A stretch of DNA of 64,000 nt, from positions 1,116,001-1,180,000 of the forward strand of contig JADJSD010000003.1 in the NCBI GenBank assembly GCA_016711875.1, in the 5' to 3' direction. Positions 43,705-52,760 of the stretch are shown piece by piece. Within the stretch, counting starts at the first letter, position 1, and every line of letters begins with the position of its first letter. The position numbers were made by a program, and so were the translations under genes. Below the pieces are notes generated by a model. It was not told the DNA's origin and did no database searches. It saw only the letters and a list, made by a program, of their open reading frames with translations. Source of the stretch: Betaproteobacteria bacterium (GTDB taxonomy: Bacteria; Pseudomonadota; Gammaproteobacteria; Burkholderiales; Usitatibacteraceae).

Positions 43705-44759
43705 GCAACCTTCCCGTCATCGCGACCGAAGTGGCCGCGTTCGAAGCGCGCCTCGGCATCCGGTTGCCGGAGCACTACAAGGCATCGCTGCTGGACGAAC
43801 GCATCCGGCGAATCCTGTGCAGCAAGCCCGTCGGTTTCCTGCACCCGGGTCAGGCCATGGCGGACTTCGCCGATCTCACCGAAGCGCTTCGCGACCTGCA
43901 CCCCGAATTCCCGCGCGATGGCGTCGTGCTTTCCTGCGGCGTCGACGGCGACACGGGCGAATTCAACCTGAAGTGGGGCTTCCTGCGCTTCCTGCTGCCC
44001 GACAGGAAGGATGCCAATCGGTTGGGCGATACGGTCTACGCTTGGGACTTGCGCAAGCGCCGGCAGTCCCGGGACTGCACGATCCAGCAGTGGATCGGCG
44101 CATCGATCGACTGCGCGGACGACGACCTCACGAGGAGCCTGGCCGTCGAGAAGCCGCGCGTCTTCGAGAACGACGAGCCGCTGCGAACCCGGCCCTGCGA
44201 TCCCGAACTCATGGCCGCCCTCGCACGGCGCGGCGAAGCGGCCCAGGCCCGGCTATCGGTCCCGGCCGACCGGTGGCTGCCCTGCGCGCGGTTCGAGCTG
44301 AAGGGGTCCTTCGTCTCGATCGGCGACCTGGGGCAATCGCCCGATCCCCGGGGTGGCGTGCGCTTGCCGCCGGGGCAGTACGAGGCATCCGTGACACTGG
44401 CCGTCTCGCGCCTGGGCGACTGGCCCATCGTCTCGAAGCTGAGGCTGGCGCCGCCCCACGCGGGCAATGCCGTAGCGCTTCGGAAGATCGGCGACGTCGA
44501 TGTCGACCTCGCGGCCATCGCCCTGCACGACCGCCAGGTGTTCCTGCGCAAATTCCCCGGGGATCGTCGCGACGCGTTCGCGCTGGCACTCGCGCAGGTG
44601 GCGCCGCGGCCTTGCCTCGTGGATACCGGCAAGGGCACCGACGTCCTGGTGATTCCGTCGGGCGATGGCGACGGAACCTATCCCGTCCACGCCCTTTCGC
44701 AAGGCGGCACGGTGATCGGCGTCGAGGTGCATTTCGACGGTTCGCACGACCGCGCCTGA
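43701..44759 (+). CDS. SMI1/KNR4-like (SUKH) domain protein
   Basis: 352 residues. The start, VAAFEARLGIRLPEHYKASLL, resembles the SMI1/KNR4 fold found in many toxin-immunity proteins. The C-terminal half (from about residue 200) contains GGVRLPPGQYEASVTLAV and other beta-rich segments and is not recognised. No toxin gene is adjacent; the neighbours are DUF1801 and VOC genes. It has no signal peptide. An immunity role is therefore only a possibility, and the SUKH call rests mainly on the N-terminal motif. Confidence 0.6.
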   Translation: MSNLPVIATEVAAFEARLGIRLPEHYKASLLDERIRRILCSKPVGFLHPGQAMADFADLTEALRDLHPEFPRDGVVLSCGVDGDTGEFNLKWGFLRFLLPDRKDANRLGDTVYAWDLRKRRQSRDCTIQQWIGASIDCADDDLTRSLAVEKPRVFENDEPLRTRPCDPELMAALARRGEAAQARLSVPADRWLPCARFELKGSFVSIGDLGQSPDPRGGVRLPPGQYEASVTLAVSRLGDWPIVSKLRLAPPHAGNAVALRKIGDVDVDLAAIALHDRQVFLRKFPGDRRDAFALALAQVAPRPCLVDTGKGTDVLVIPSGDGDGTYPVHALSQGGTVIGVEVHFDGSHDRA

Positions 44760-44899
44760 TCGGCGGGGCGGTCGTACGATGTCCGGGCTGCTTGACCGGC
44801 CCCCCGGGGTGCGCTATCAACGGTGAGTGCGGGAATGCCCTGGGTGCCTTTGCCCGGCACGCGGCCCGGGGACCGGAAGCATTCGACAGGGAGATCATC

Positions 44900-46122
44900 A
44901 TGACGGGGTTACTTCGCGCGTTCGCACTTTCGGCGGTCCTGATCGGCGCAACCGGGCCTTCGCACGCCGCACCACAGGAGACGAGCACCGATCCGCTACT
45001 CGCCATCGATCTGAACCGCAGCGCCATCGTCTCCGACATCGTGAGGGCTTCGAGTCGCAGGCCGGCAGCCCCGGGGCAGCCAGGCTCCGGGAAAAGCTCG
45101 ACAAGCTTCGCGCCGACCGCCTGCTCGCCGCGAGCCTCGCCTCCAGCCGCGTCTCGCTCGATGCCATCCTCGTCGAGGCCGAATCGCCACGGTCGCCGGC
45201 CTTCGCCTCGGTGCGCGAAAAGGCGCTGGGCGATGCCAACCGCGACCTCGTCTACACGCCGATCGTCCCCTGCCCCATCGTCAATACCTTCAGCAGCCCG
45301 ATCGGGCGCCTGCCGGCGGGAAGCACCACGGCCTTCGATGCGATCGCGGCGGATTTCGCGCCGCAGGGCGGGCAGAACGCCTGCGCCACGCAGTTGCCGG
45401 CGAACACCGCGACCATCGCGGCGCAGATCGCGGTGGTGAGCCCGTCGAACGAAGGCTGGCTGAACCTCTGGCCCGTCGGTCAGGCACTCCCCAACAACGT
45501 CACCCTGGGCTACTACCGCAACCAGGCGGGTGACCTGCCCAACGTCGTCACCAACAGCGCGCTCGTGCCGCTTTGCATCGCCCCCTGCGCGGGGAACAAG
45601 GAATTCAATCTCTATACCGCCGCGGAGGCCGTGGTGACCATCACGGTGGTGGGCTATTTCGCGCCCCCGACGGGCGGGGCCGTGAGGAGCATCACCGCGG
45701 GCGCGGGGCTGACGGGCGGAACCGTCACCAGCACCGGAACGATCGGCCTCGCGACGACGAACCTCCTGCCGACGACGCCCTGCGCGACGAACCAGGTCCC
45801 GAAGTGGAACGGCAGTGCGTGGGCGTGCGCCGCCCTCAGTGATCCGCGCTTCGGCACCAATACCAGCCAAGGGCTCGCTTCCAATGGCCGCGAGTGCACG
45901 CTGGGCGAGATCATCCTGTCCGCAGGCTTCCGGGCCGCCGGAACTCCGGCCGACGGGAGGCTCCTCCAGATCTCCCTGAATGCGGCGCTGTTCTCCCTCA
46001 TAGGCACGACCTACGGGGGCAACGGCACCACGAACTTCGCCCTTCCCGACTTGCGCGGCGCCGCCCCCAACGGGCTGACCTACACGATCTGCGACCTGGG
46101 AATATTCCCTTCGCTGCGATGA
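44900..46122 (+). pseudogene. Secreted modular protein with tail-collar C terminus, split by a frameshift
   Basis: The first 46 residues match the start of the 46266 paralogue (signal peptide, then TSTDPLLAIDLNRSAIV). The frame breaks near 45044-45048; restoring one base continues into the shared N-terminal domain (LREKLDKLRADRLLAASLASSRVSLDAI through VVGYF). After a linker with GAGLTGGTVTSTGTIG the C terminus is a phage tail-collar/microcystin-dependent-like domain (GEIILSAGFR, TYGGNGTTNFALPDLRG). Expected full length is about 407 residues. The function is unknown; secretion, perhaps by the type II system, is an inference. Confidence 0.75.
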
Positions 46123-46265
46123 GGCCGGGTTCACGGATGTACCGCATTCCGGTGACTTGACCCGTTCGCCGGAGAGCCGCAATTTACCGGGCGAATGGGC
46201 AAGGCCTGCACGCCGTCGCCGGGCTGCCGGTGCCTTGGCCGTATTCGATCGACAGGGAGATCACC

Positions 46266-48338
46266 ATGCCAAAAGTGCTTCGAGCGTTCGGAACCGCCGC
46301 GATCCTGCTCACGGCTGCCAGCCTCTCCCACGCCGTCACCCCTAAGACGAGCACCGATCCGCTGTTCGCCATCGACCTGAGCCGCAGCGCCATCATCGCG
46401 GACATCGTCAAGAGCTTCGAGGCGCCGGCCGGCAGCCCGGGGGCGACCCAGCTCAAGGAAAGGCTCGAGAAGCTGCGCGCCGACCGACTGCTCGCCGCGA
46501 GTCTCGCCTCCAGCCGCGTCTCGCTCGATGCCATCCTCGTCGAGGCCGAATCGCCGCAGTCCCCGACCTTCGCCTCGGTGCGCGAAAAGGCGCTGGGGGA
46601 CACCAACCGGGACCTCGTCTACACCCCGATCGTCCCCTGCCCCATCGTCAACACCTTCACCAGTCCCATCGGGCGCCTGCCGGCGGCCAGCATCACGGCG
46701 TTCGACGCGATCGCGGGCGACTTCGCAGCGCAAGGAGGACAGAACAGCTGCGCCACGCAACTGCCGACCAACATGGCGGCCATCGCCGCGCAGATCGCCG
46801 TGGTCAGCCCCTCGAACGAAGGCTGGCTCAATCTCTGGCCCGTCGGGCAGACGCTTCCCAACAACGTGACCCTCGGCTATTACCGCGACCAGGCCGGCGA
46901 CCTGCCCAACATCGTCACCAACAGCGCGCTCGTGCCGCTTTGCACGAGCGCCTGCGCCGGCGGCAAGGAATTCAATCTCTATACGGCCTCGGAGGCCGTG
47001 GTGACCATCGCGGTGGTGGGCTACTTCGCACCGCCGCTGGGCGGCGCGCCGGGCGCCGGGACGGTGACGAGCGTGGCGACGGGTACCGGCCTCACGGGCG
47101 GCCCGATCACCACCACGGGCACCATCAGCGTGGCCAACGGCGGCATCGGTTCGGCGCAGCTTGCGGACGGCGCCGTCACCTTCGCGAAGATCGCCGACGG
47201 CTCGGTGGGCCCGTCCAAGCTCTCCAGCGGCGGCGTCGGCCGCAACCAGGTCGATTCCTCCACGGTACAACTGCGGCTGTCGGCGATGTGCACGCGCGGC
47301 GTGCCGCTCATCGGCATCAACCAGGACGGCTCGCCCATCTGCGACAACCCGGCGCGAACGCTCGCGTACGCCACCGCCCGCACCTCGGTGGCGATCCGCG
47401 CGGACGGCCGGCCGCTCCTGGCGCGCGACGGCGGCAACCTCTACGACTGCGCGGATGCCAACTGCACCAGCGGCACCGAGATCAACCTCAACCTCGGCGG
47501 GGACGTCTCCATGGCCTTGCGGACCGACGGCCGCCCGGTGGTGGCCGTGGGCAACTCGTCCTCCCAGCTCCTCGCGATCTGCGGCGACGCCACCTGCAGC
47601 ATTGCGGCGCCGGTGGTGGTGCGCACGCTGGATTCGGGGAGCATCGGGACGTTCTCCGTGCTGGCGCTGCGCGCGGACAACACGCCGCTCGTCAGCTATT
47701 TCGAGTTCTCCTCCGGCCAGACCCGCCTGTACGTCTGCAACGATCCGACCTGCGCGTCCGGGACCATCCGCACGATCACCGCGAGCCCCAGCTACACGCC
47801 GAGCGCCATGCGCATCCGGCCCAACGGAACGCCCGTGATCACGCTGCGCAACTATTTCGGCGGCGGGCACGCGTTGTACGACTGCAACGACGCGGGCTGC
47901 AGCAGCGGGACGATCCGCGGGCTCGGCACCGGTACCTCGCTGCGCTTCCAGATGGGCCTCGCCGTGCGCAGCGACAATCGCGCGGTCGTCGTCAACTACG
48001 GGCCGGTGATGCACGACTGCGCGGACGCCGCCTGCACGACCAACACGGCCAGGCCGTTCGACACCGGGGAATCCGTATTCGCTTCGGCGGCGGCCATTCG
48101 CAGCGATGGGCGGCCCCTGCTGGCCTACGGCAGCGGCTTCGGCGGGGTCAAGCTGTTCGACTGCGCCGACGCCGCCTGTACCTCCGGAACGGTGCGGGCG
48201 GTCGACCAGCCGCAGAATTTCTTCAGCGACCAGGAGATCTCGCTGGCGCTGCGCCCCGACAATCGACCGGTCATCGCCTACCCGACGGGTTCGTCGGGCG
48301 TGCGGCTGCTGATCTGCCAGTCCGTCACCTGCCAGTAG
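46266..48338 (+). CDS. Secreted modular protein with seven-repeat putative beta-propeller
   Basis: 690 residues. A signal peptide (LRAFGTAAILLTAASLSHA) is followed by the same N-terminal domain of about 260 residues as the 44.9 kb gene, ending in VVGYF. Then comes a tail-fibre-like linker (GTGLTGGPITTTGTISVANG) and, from about residue 360, seven repeats of 42-48 residues with the pattern ALR.DGRPV...L.DC.DA.C.SGT. Seven units suggest a beta-propeller with a disulfide per blade. A ribosome site (CAGGGAGA) precedes the start. No catalytic motif was recognised; it is probably an extracellular binding protein. Confidence 0.75.
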   Translation: MPKVLRAFGTAAILLTAASLSHAVTPKTSTDPLFAIDLSRSAIIADIVKSFEAPAGSPGATQLKERLEKLRADRLLAASLASSRVSLDAILVEAESPQSPTFASVREKALGDTNRDLVYTPIVPCPIVNTFTSPIGRLPAASITAFDAIAGDFAAQGGQNSCATQLPTNMAAIAAQIAVVSPSNEGWLNLWPVGQTLPNNVTLGYYRDQAGDLPNIVTNSALVPLCTSACAGGKEFNLYTASEAVVTIAVVGYFAPPLGGAPGAGTVTSVATGTGLTGGPITTTGTISVANGGIGSAQLADGAVTFAKIADGSVGPSKLSSGGVGRNQVDSSTVQLRLSAMCTRGVPLIGINQDGSPICDNPARTLAYATARTSVAIRADGRPLLARDGGNLYDCADANCTSGTEINLNLGGDVSMALRTDGRPVVAVGNSSSQLLAICGDATCSIAAPVVVRTLDSGSIGTFSVLALRADNTPLVSYFEFSSGQTRLYVCNDPTCASGTIRTITASPSYTPSAMRIRPNGTPVITLRNYFGGGHALYDCNDAGCSSGTIRGLGTGTSLRFQMGLAVRSDNRAVVVNYGPVMHDCADAACTTNTARPFDTGESVFASAAAIRSDGRPLLAYGSGFGGVKLFDCADAACTSGTVRAVDQPQNFFSDQEISLALRPDNRPVIAYPTGSSGVRLLICQSVTCQ

Positions 48339-48444
48339 GGTGTGCCGAGGGTACGGGATCCACGCGAGCGGGCCGGCATAGGCCTCTATCGCCGCGATAC
48401 ACTGGGCTTCCATGGCCGGAAGCTCGCCCCGAAAGCGCAACCCG

Positions 48445-49698
48445 ATGAAACGCGCACTCGCCGTCACGGCAGTCGCGCTGCTCGCGGGCTGCGCCCTCGC
48501 ACCACCGGCCCCCGACGACGGGAAGCTCGGCCGCGCCGAGGGCTACCCCGTCGGCACGGCGCGCACCTGGTTCACCGACGAATCGGTGCGCGTGGGCTCT
48601 TTCAGCGCGCAGGGCGAAATCCCGGGCATCGCCAATGGCCGCGCCAACGTCCTCGCCCCCGCCGCCAAGCCGATGCCGCTGCCGATCGCGAAGGCGGAGC
48701 CCGCCTACCGCTGGCGAACGGCCACCGAGCACGGCCTCACCGTCGACGACTACCTCGCCCGGCAACGCGTGATGGGCCTTCTCATCGTGAAGGACGGCGT
48801 GGTGCAGGTGGAGCGCTACCAGTACGAGCGCACGGCGCAGCACCGCTTCACCTCCATGTCCATGGCCAAGTCGATCACCTCGCTCGCGGTGGGGATGGCG
48901 CTCGCCGAGAAGCGCATCGCCTCGCTCGACGACAAGGCGGCGAAGTACGTGCCCTCGCTCAAGGGAACGCTGATCGGCGGCACCTCCATCCGCCACCTGC
49001 TGCGCATGTCCACCGGGGCGAAGTTCACGGAGGAATACGACGGCAGGGACGACTCGGCCCGCTTCAACGGCGTGATGATCCGCGAAGGCATCGAGAAGGC
49101 GCTCGCGACCGTGGCCAACCGCGAGGCGCCTGCCGGCACGAAGTTCTCCTACGCGAGCGTGAACACGCACGCGCTGGGGGCGGTGGTGAAGGGCGCGACG
49201 GGCCTGACGCTCTCGCAGTACCTCGAGCCGCGCCTGTGGCAGGCGATCGGCGCCGAGACCTCGGCCCTGTGGCGCGCGGATCGCACGGGGCTCGAGATCG
49301 CGGGCGGGCACTTCAACGCGACGCTGCGCGATTACGCCCGGCTCGGCATCGTGCTCGCGAACGACGGCAGGCGGCCCGATGAGCCGGACCGCGCGCCGAT
49401 CGTTCCCCTCGACTACCTGCTCGACGCGACGGACTGGCACCGCGTGCCGCCCGCTTTCCGGCCGGGCAAGGCGACGCCCTACCACGGCTACGGTTACCAG
49501 TTCTGGCTCTTCCCGGGCGAGCGGCGGCGCTTCGCGCTGCTGGGCGTCTACGGGCAGATGATCTTCGTGGACCCGCAGGCGAAGCTGGTGATGGTGCAGG
49601 TGAGCGCGAACGCGACGCCGAGGTCGGGGCGCACGTCGCTCGCGAAGGAAGCGGATGCGTTCTGGCGAGGGGTGGTGGGGCACTACGGGGCCTGGTGA
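48445..49698 (+). CDS. Serine hydrolase of the beta-lactamase (class C-like) family
   Basis: 417 residues. The lipobox LLAGCAL makes it a predicted lipoprotein. The active-site SxxK motif is in TSMSMAKS, and YAS (FSYASVNTH) fits the second motif. Typical later segments DYLARQRVMGLLIVKDG and GLTLSQYLEPRLW are present. Related proteins are esterases, peptidases or beta-lactamases, and the true substrate is unknown. The start at MKRALA was preferred over an upstream ATG at 48412 because it gives the normal lipoprotein signal. Confidence 0.85.
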   Translation: MKRALAVTAVALLAGCALAPPAPDDGKLGRAEGYPVGTARTWFTDESVRVGSFSAQGEIPGIANGRANVLAPAAKPMPLPIAKAEPAYRWRTATEHGLTVDDYLARQRVMGLLIVKDGVVQVERYQYERTAQHRFTSMSMAKSITSLAVGMALAEKRIASLDDKAAKYVPSLKGTLIGGTSIRHLLRMSTGAKFTEEYDGRDDSARFNGVMIREGIEKALATVANREAPAGTKFSYASVNTHALGAVVKGATGLTLSQYLEPRLWQAIGAETSALWRADRTGLEIAGGHFNATLRDYARLGIVLANDGRRPDEPDRAPIVPLDYLLDATDWHRVPPAFRPGKATPYHGYGYQFWLFPGERRRFALLGVYGQMIFVDPQAKLVMVQVSANATPRSGRTSLAKEADAFWRGVVGHYGAW

Positions 49699-49827
49699 CA
49701 CAGGCCAACGGTCGCCCTTGCCACGGCTCCCACGCGGTGGCATCGTTGAATCGGCGCCCTTGGGGATGAGGCGGCCGTTCCGAGCACAGTTCAGCTCCAA
49801 TCCCACCCTGAGAACCTTGCCCTCCCC

Positions 49828-50210
49828 ATGCCCCACCGCGTCATCTGGGAATCCAAGCAGTCCGTCTGGACGAAGTTCAGCGGGATCGTGACCTATGTCG
49901 AGACCCTCAACGCGACCAACGCGCTCTACAACAACCCGCGTTGCGACGACGTCCTTCACGCCTACTGGGATTTCACGGAAATCGACGGCTTCGTGGTCGA
50001 CGAGAGCGAAGTCGAGGAGATGGCGAGCGTGGATAACGCCGCGAGCCTCTACTTGCGCCCCATGAAGGTCGCCTTCATCCTGAGCGATCCGGACCTCGTG
50101 GCCCTGGCTGAGCAGTACATCGCGCAGATGCGCGACCTGGGCAGCCCCTGGAGAACCGGATCTTCCCGAGCATGGAAGACGCGCGGGATTGGATGGCCTC
50201 GACGCGTTGA
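49828..50210 (+). pseudogene. Small hypothetical protein, frameshifted near its end
   Basis: About 126 residues if one base is restored near 50158-50163; then the C terminus reads IFPSMEDARDWMAS and stops at 50210. As read, the frame continues for hundreds of bases across the next gene. The sequence (VIWESKQSVWTKFSGIVTYVETLNATNAL) resembles SpoIIAA-like STAS-fold proteins that begin with a similar beta strand and helix, but this is a weak guess. It overlaps the pseudouridine synthase start by about 20 bases. Confidence 0.5.
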
Positions 50211-51160
50211 TCCCCGACGACAAGCTCCCGCCCACCCTCGCCGCCGTCGTGCGCGAGCAGTCGGGCATCCCGTGGTCCCGTGCGCGCCGCCTGTGCGAGG
50301 ACGGGCGCGTCACCGTGGATGGCGTTCCTTGCCTCGACCCGGCGGCGCGCGTGAAGCCCGGCGCCGTGGTGGTCGTGAACGAGCACGCGCCCAAGCGGCG
50401 CAAGGGGCCGCTACCCGCGGAGGCGATCGTGTACGCCGACCGGGACCTCGTCGTGATCGACAAGCCGGCGGGCATGCTCAGCGTGGCCGACGAGGCCGGC
50501 AACAAGGACACGGCGGCCGACCACGTGCGCACCGAACTGCGCAGCCGCGGCGAGCGCGACCGCGATGCGCCGCTCGGCATCGTGCATCGCCTGGACCGGG
50601 ACACGAGCGGCCTCATGGTGTTCGCGCGAACCGCGGAGGCCAAGCGCGTGCTGGCCGCGATGTTCAAGGCCCACGACATCGAGCGCGTGTACCACGCCAT
50701 CGCCCACGGCAAGGTGCTTGCCGCGCGGGTGGACACGCACCTGGTGCTCGACCGCGGCGATGGCCTGCGCGGATCTCACGGGCACTACCGTCGCGCCAAG
50801 GAGGAACCCCCGGTGGAGGCGAGGCAGGCCATCACGTTCGTGAAGCCCCTCCAAGCCCTCGAAGGCGCCACGCTCGTCGAGTGCCGCCTGGAGACCGGCC
50901 GCCAGCACCAGATCCGCATCCACCTCGCGGAGCTGGGCAACCCCATCGTGGGCGAGCGGGTGTACATCCGGGACTACCGGGGAGCGAAGATCGAATCGGC
51001 GCGGCCGATGCTGCATGCGAGGAAGCTCGCGTTCGCGCATCCGCGTACAGGCGCGCCGCTATCGTTCGAGCGGGACCCGCCGGAGGATTTCGAGGGGATG
51101 CGGCGGTTGCTGAAGGCGCGCGATGCGGAGCGGGGTCCGCCCGGCGCCATGCCAGCCTGA
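50189..51160 (+). CDS. RluA-family pseudouridine synthase
   Basis: 323 residues from a TTG. An S4-like RNA-binding segment (GIPWSRARRLCEDGRVTVDGVP) precedes the catalytic domain with the active-site motif GIVHRLDRDTSGL, whose Asp attacks uridine. LETGRQHQIRIHL and NPIVGERVY are the other conserved boxes. The enzyme converts uridine to pseudouridine in rRNA or tRNA; the target site cannot be told. The start is uncertain because no better ribosome site was found; a later TTG at 50207 is possible. Confidence 0.9.
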   Translation: MDGLDALIPDDKLPPTLAAVVREQSGIPWSRARRLCEDGRVTVDGVPCLDPAARVKPGAVVVVNEHAPKRRKGPLPAEAIVYADRDLVVIDKPAGMLSVADEAGNKDTAADHVRTELRSRGERDRDAPLGIVHRLDRDTSGLMVFARTAEAKRVLAAMFKAHDIERVYHAIAHGKVLAARVDTHLVLDRGDGLRGSHGHYRRAKEEPPVEARQAITFVKPLQALEGATLVECRLETGRQHQIRIHLAELGNPIVGERVYIRDYRGAKIESARPMLHARKLAFAHPRTGAPLSFERDPPEDFEGMRRLLKARDAERGPPGAMPA

Positions 51161-51166
51161 GTCCGT

Positions 51167-52408
51167 TCAGGCAGCGCCGCGCATCGAGGCGCGCACCACG
51201 CGGCCGATCGTGAGCCCCTGCACGAGGATCGACGACACCACCACGCAGTAGGTCAGCGTGAGGATCGTGTCGCGCTCCGGGCCGGGGGGAAGCGACAACG
51301 CCAGCGCGACCGAAATGCCGCCCCGCAGGCCACCCCAGGTCAGCACGCGCCAGGATCCCGCCGGGAGCCCCAGCCGCTCGCCCAGCGCGCTCATCGGCAG
51401 GCCCACCGAGAGCCACCGGGCGGCCAGCGTCACGACGATCGCCACGCCACCGGCCGCCAGCAGCGAAGGCGAGATCGAGACCAGCAGGACCTCCATGCCG
51501 ATGAGCACGAACAGCACGGCGTTGAGTATCTCGTCGACCAGCTCCCAGAACATGTCGACGTAGCGCCGGGTGACGTCCGACATCGCATCGGCGCGGCCGA
51601 AGTTGCCGACGATGAGCCCGGTCACCACCATGGCCAGCGGACCGGAGACGTGCAGGTGGTTCGCGAGCGCGTAGCCGCCCGTCACGGCGGCCAGGGTGAG
51701 CAGCACCTCGACCTGGTAGTTGTCGACGCTCTTCAGCAGGGTGTAGGTGAGGAACCCCAGCGCGGCGCCGAACACGATGCCACCGCCCGCGTCGCGCAGC
51801 AGCAGCATGCCCGCCGCCTGGGGCGTCGGCGGCACGCCGCTCGCGAGCATCTCGACCAGCACCGCGAAGATCACGACGCCCACGCCGTCGTTGAAGAGCG
51901 ATTCGCCGGCGATCACCAGCTCGAGTTGCTTGGGTGCGCCGGCGGACTTGAGGATGCCCATCACCGCGATGGGATCGGTGGGCGAGATGAGCGCCCCGAA
52001 AACGAGGCAGTAGCCCAGCGCGAGCGGCAGCCCCGCCCACGCCAGCACCTGCCAGAGCCCGAAGCCCACCAGCAGCGTGGAAACGAGCGTACCCACGAGG
52101 GCCAGCCCTGCGACCGAACCGCGCTGCGCCTTGAGATCGCCGAGATTGACGTGCAGGGCCCCCGCGAACAGCAGCAGTGACAGCATGCCCTGCATCAGCA
52201 CGTCGGAAAAGTTGATGGAGCGCAGCAGCGACTCCTCGTACTGTCGCAGGGCCCCACCCACGCCGGCCAGGTCGAGCGCGACGATCAGGAGGGACAGCAA
52301 CAGCGCGATCACCATCACGCCGATCGTGGTGGGCAGGCGCACGAATCGGTGGTTGAACCACGCGAGCAGCGCGGTGATGACGAGGCAGGTGGCGGCGATG
52401 TCGAGCAT
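51167..52408 (-). CDS. Na+/H+ antiporter of the CPA1 (NhaP) family
   Basis: 413 residues with about 12 membrane helices. The ion-binding signatures are FGALISPTDPIAVMG and GESLFNDGVGVVIF, and GGLRGGISVALALSLP lies near the C terminus. It exchanges cytoplasmic Na+ or K+ for protons across the inner membrane and could work with the Na+ gradient made by Nqr in this genome. The start MLDIAATC fits the family. No clear ribosome site lies just upstream; the leader contains four hairpins, described separately. Confidence 0.92.
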   Translation of the reverse strand: MLDIAATCLVITALLAWFNHRFVRLPTTIGVMVIALLLSLLIVALDLAGVGGALRQYEESLLRSINFSDVLMQGMLSLLLFAGALHVNLGDLKAQRGSVAGLALVGTLVSTLLVGFGLWQVLAWAGLPLALGYCLVFGALISPTDPIAVMGILKSAGAPKQLELVIAGESLFNDGVGVVIFAVLVEMLASGVPPTPQAAGMLLLRDAGGGIVFGAALGFLTYTLLKSVDNYQVEVLLTLAAVTGGYALANHLHVSGPLAMVVTGLIVGNFGRADAMSDVTRRYVDMFWELVDEILNAVLFVLIGMEVLLVSISPSLLAAGGVAIVVTLAARWLSVGLPMSALGERLGLPAGSWRVLTWGGLRGGISVALALSLPPGPERDTILTLTYCVVVSSILVQGLTIGRVVRASMRGAA

Positions 52409-52420
52409 GGGTGTGTGTCG

Positions 52421-52517
52421 CAGTGGGGGCGATCCCCAATGCAAAGCCCCGCGACTTTCGCGGGGCTTTGCGGAGTGGCCGCGTTGCCGCGGCATCCATT
52501 TGTCGCGTTACCGCGAC
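52421..52517 (-). promoter_or_regulatory. Hairpin-rich leader upstream of the antiporter
   Basis: Read on the minus strand, four stem-loops follow one another: GTCGCG with loop GTAA (52502-52517), GCCGCG with loop GCAA (52478-52493), a perfect 13-base stem with an AAG loop (52442-52470), and TGGGG/CCCCA (52424-52438). Two loops are GNRA type, which suggests folded RNA. The large hairpin lacks a following T run in either direction, so it is not a canonical terminator. It sits in the presumed 5' untranslated region of the antiporter mRNA and may control its translation. Confidence 0.5.
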
Positions 52518-52533
52518 GTAGTCCGGGCGTCGT

Positions 52534-52569
52534 TCACCGGCTTAAGGGTCGTCCTGTCGTGTGTGTCAT
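52534..52569 (-). CDS. Candidate leader peptide MTHTTGRPLSR upstream of the antiporter
   Basis: An 11-codon open frame, MTHTTGRPLSR, begins at 52569 after a strong ribosome site (AAGGGAGGTG) and ends just before the hairpins of the antiporter leader. Its ribosome site is better than that of the antiporter itself. This layout recalls leader peptides that control a following gene by ribosome position, but no such system is known to me for CPA1 antiporters. It may be chance. Confidence 0.35.
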   Translation of the reverse strand: MTHTTGRPLSR

Positions 52570-52760
52570 CGATAGCGCACCTCCCTTGTCGTGGTTGGTC
52601 GGGGTACCGGGCCCGTTGCGGGCCCCGATACGCTTTGCAGCACCCACGAATCCACAGTACGCCCCGCGCGATCGATGAGCAAGGCCGAAATGCAGGCATT
52701 CCGCCGCCCTCTTCCGGGCACCTTCATCGCATCTTTCGGGTTCAGGCCCATACTTCCCGC

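Noticed and set aside
46131..48467. Long antisense frame opposite the modular secreted protein
   Set aside because: It has no recognisable domain or ribosome site and is the expected shadow of a high-G+C gene. The + strand has a signal peptide and clear repeats.
52442..52470. Rho-independent terminator
   Set aside because: The stem is perfect and long but no T-rich run follows on either strand, and it lies just upstream of a gene start rather than after a gene. A regulatory leader fits better.
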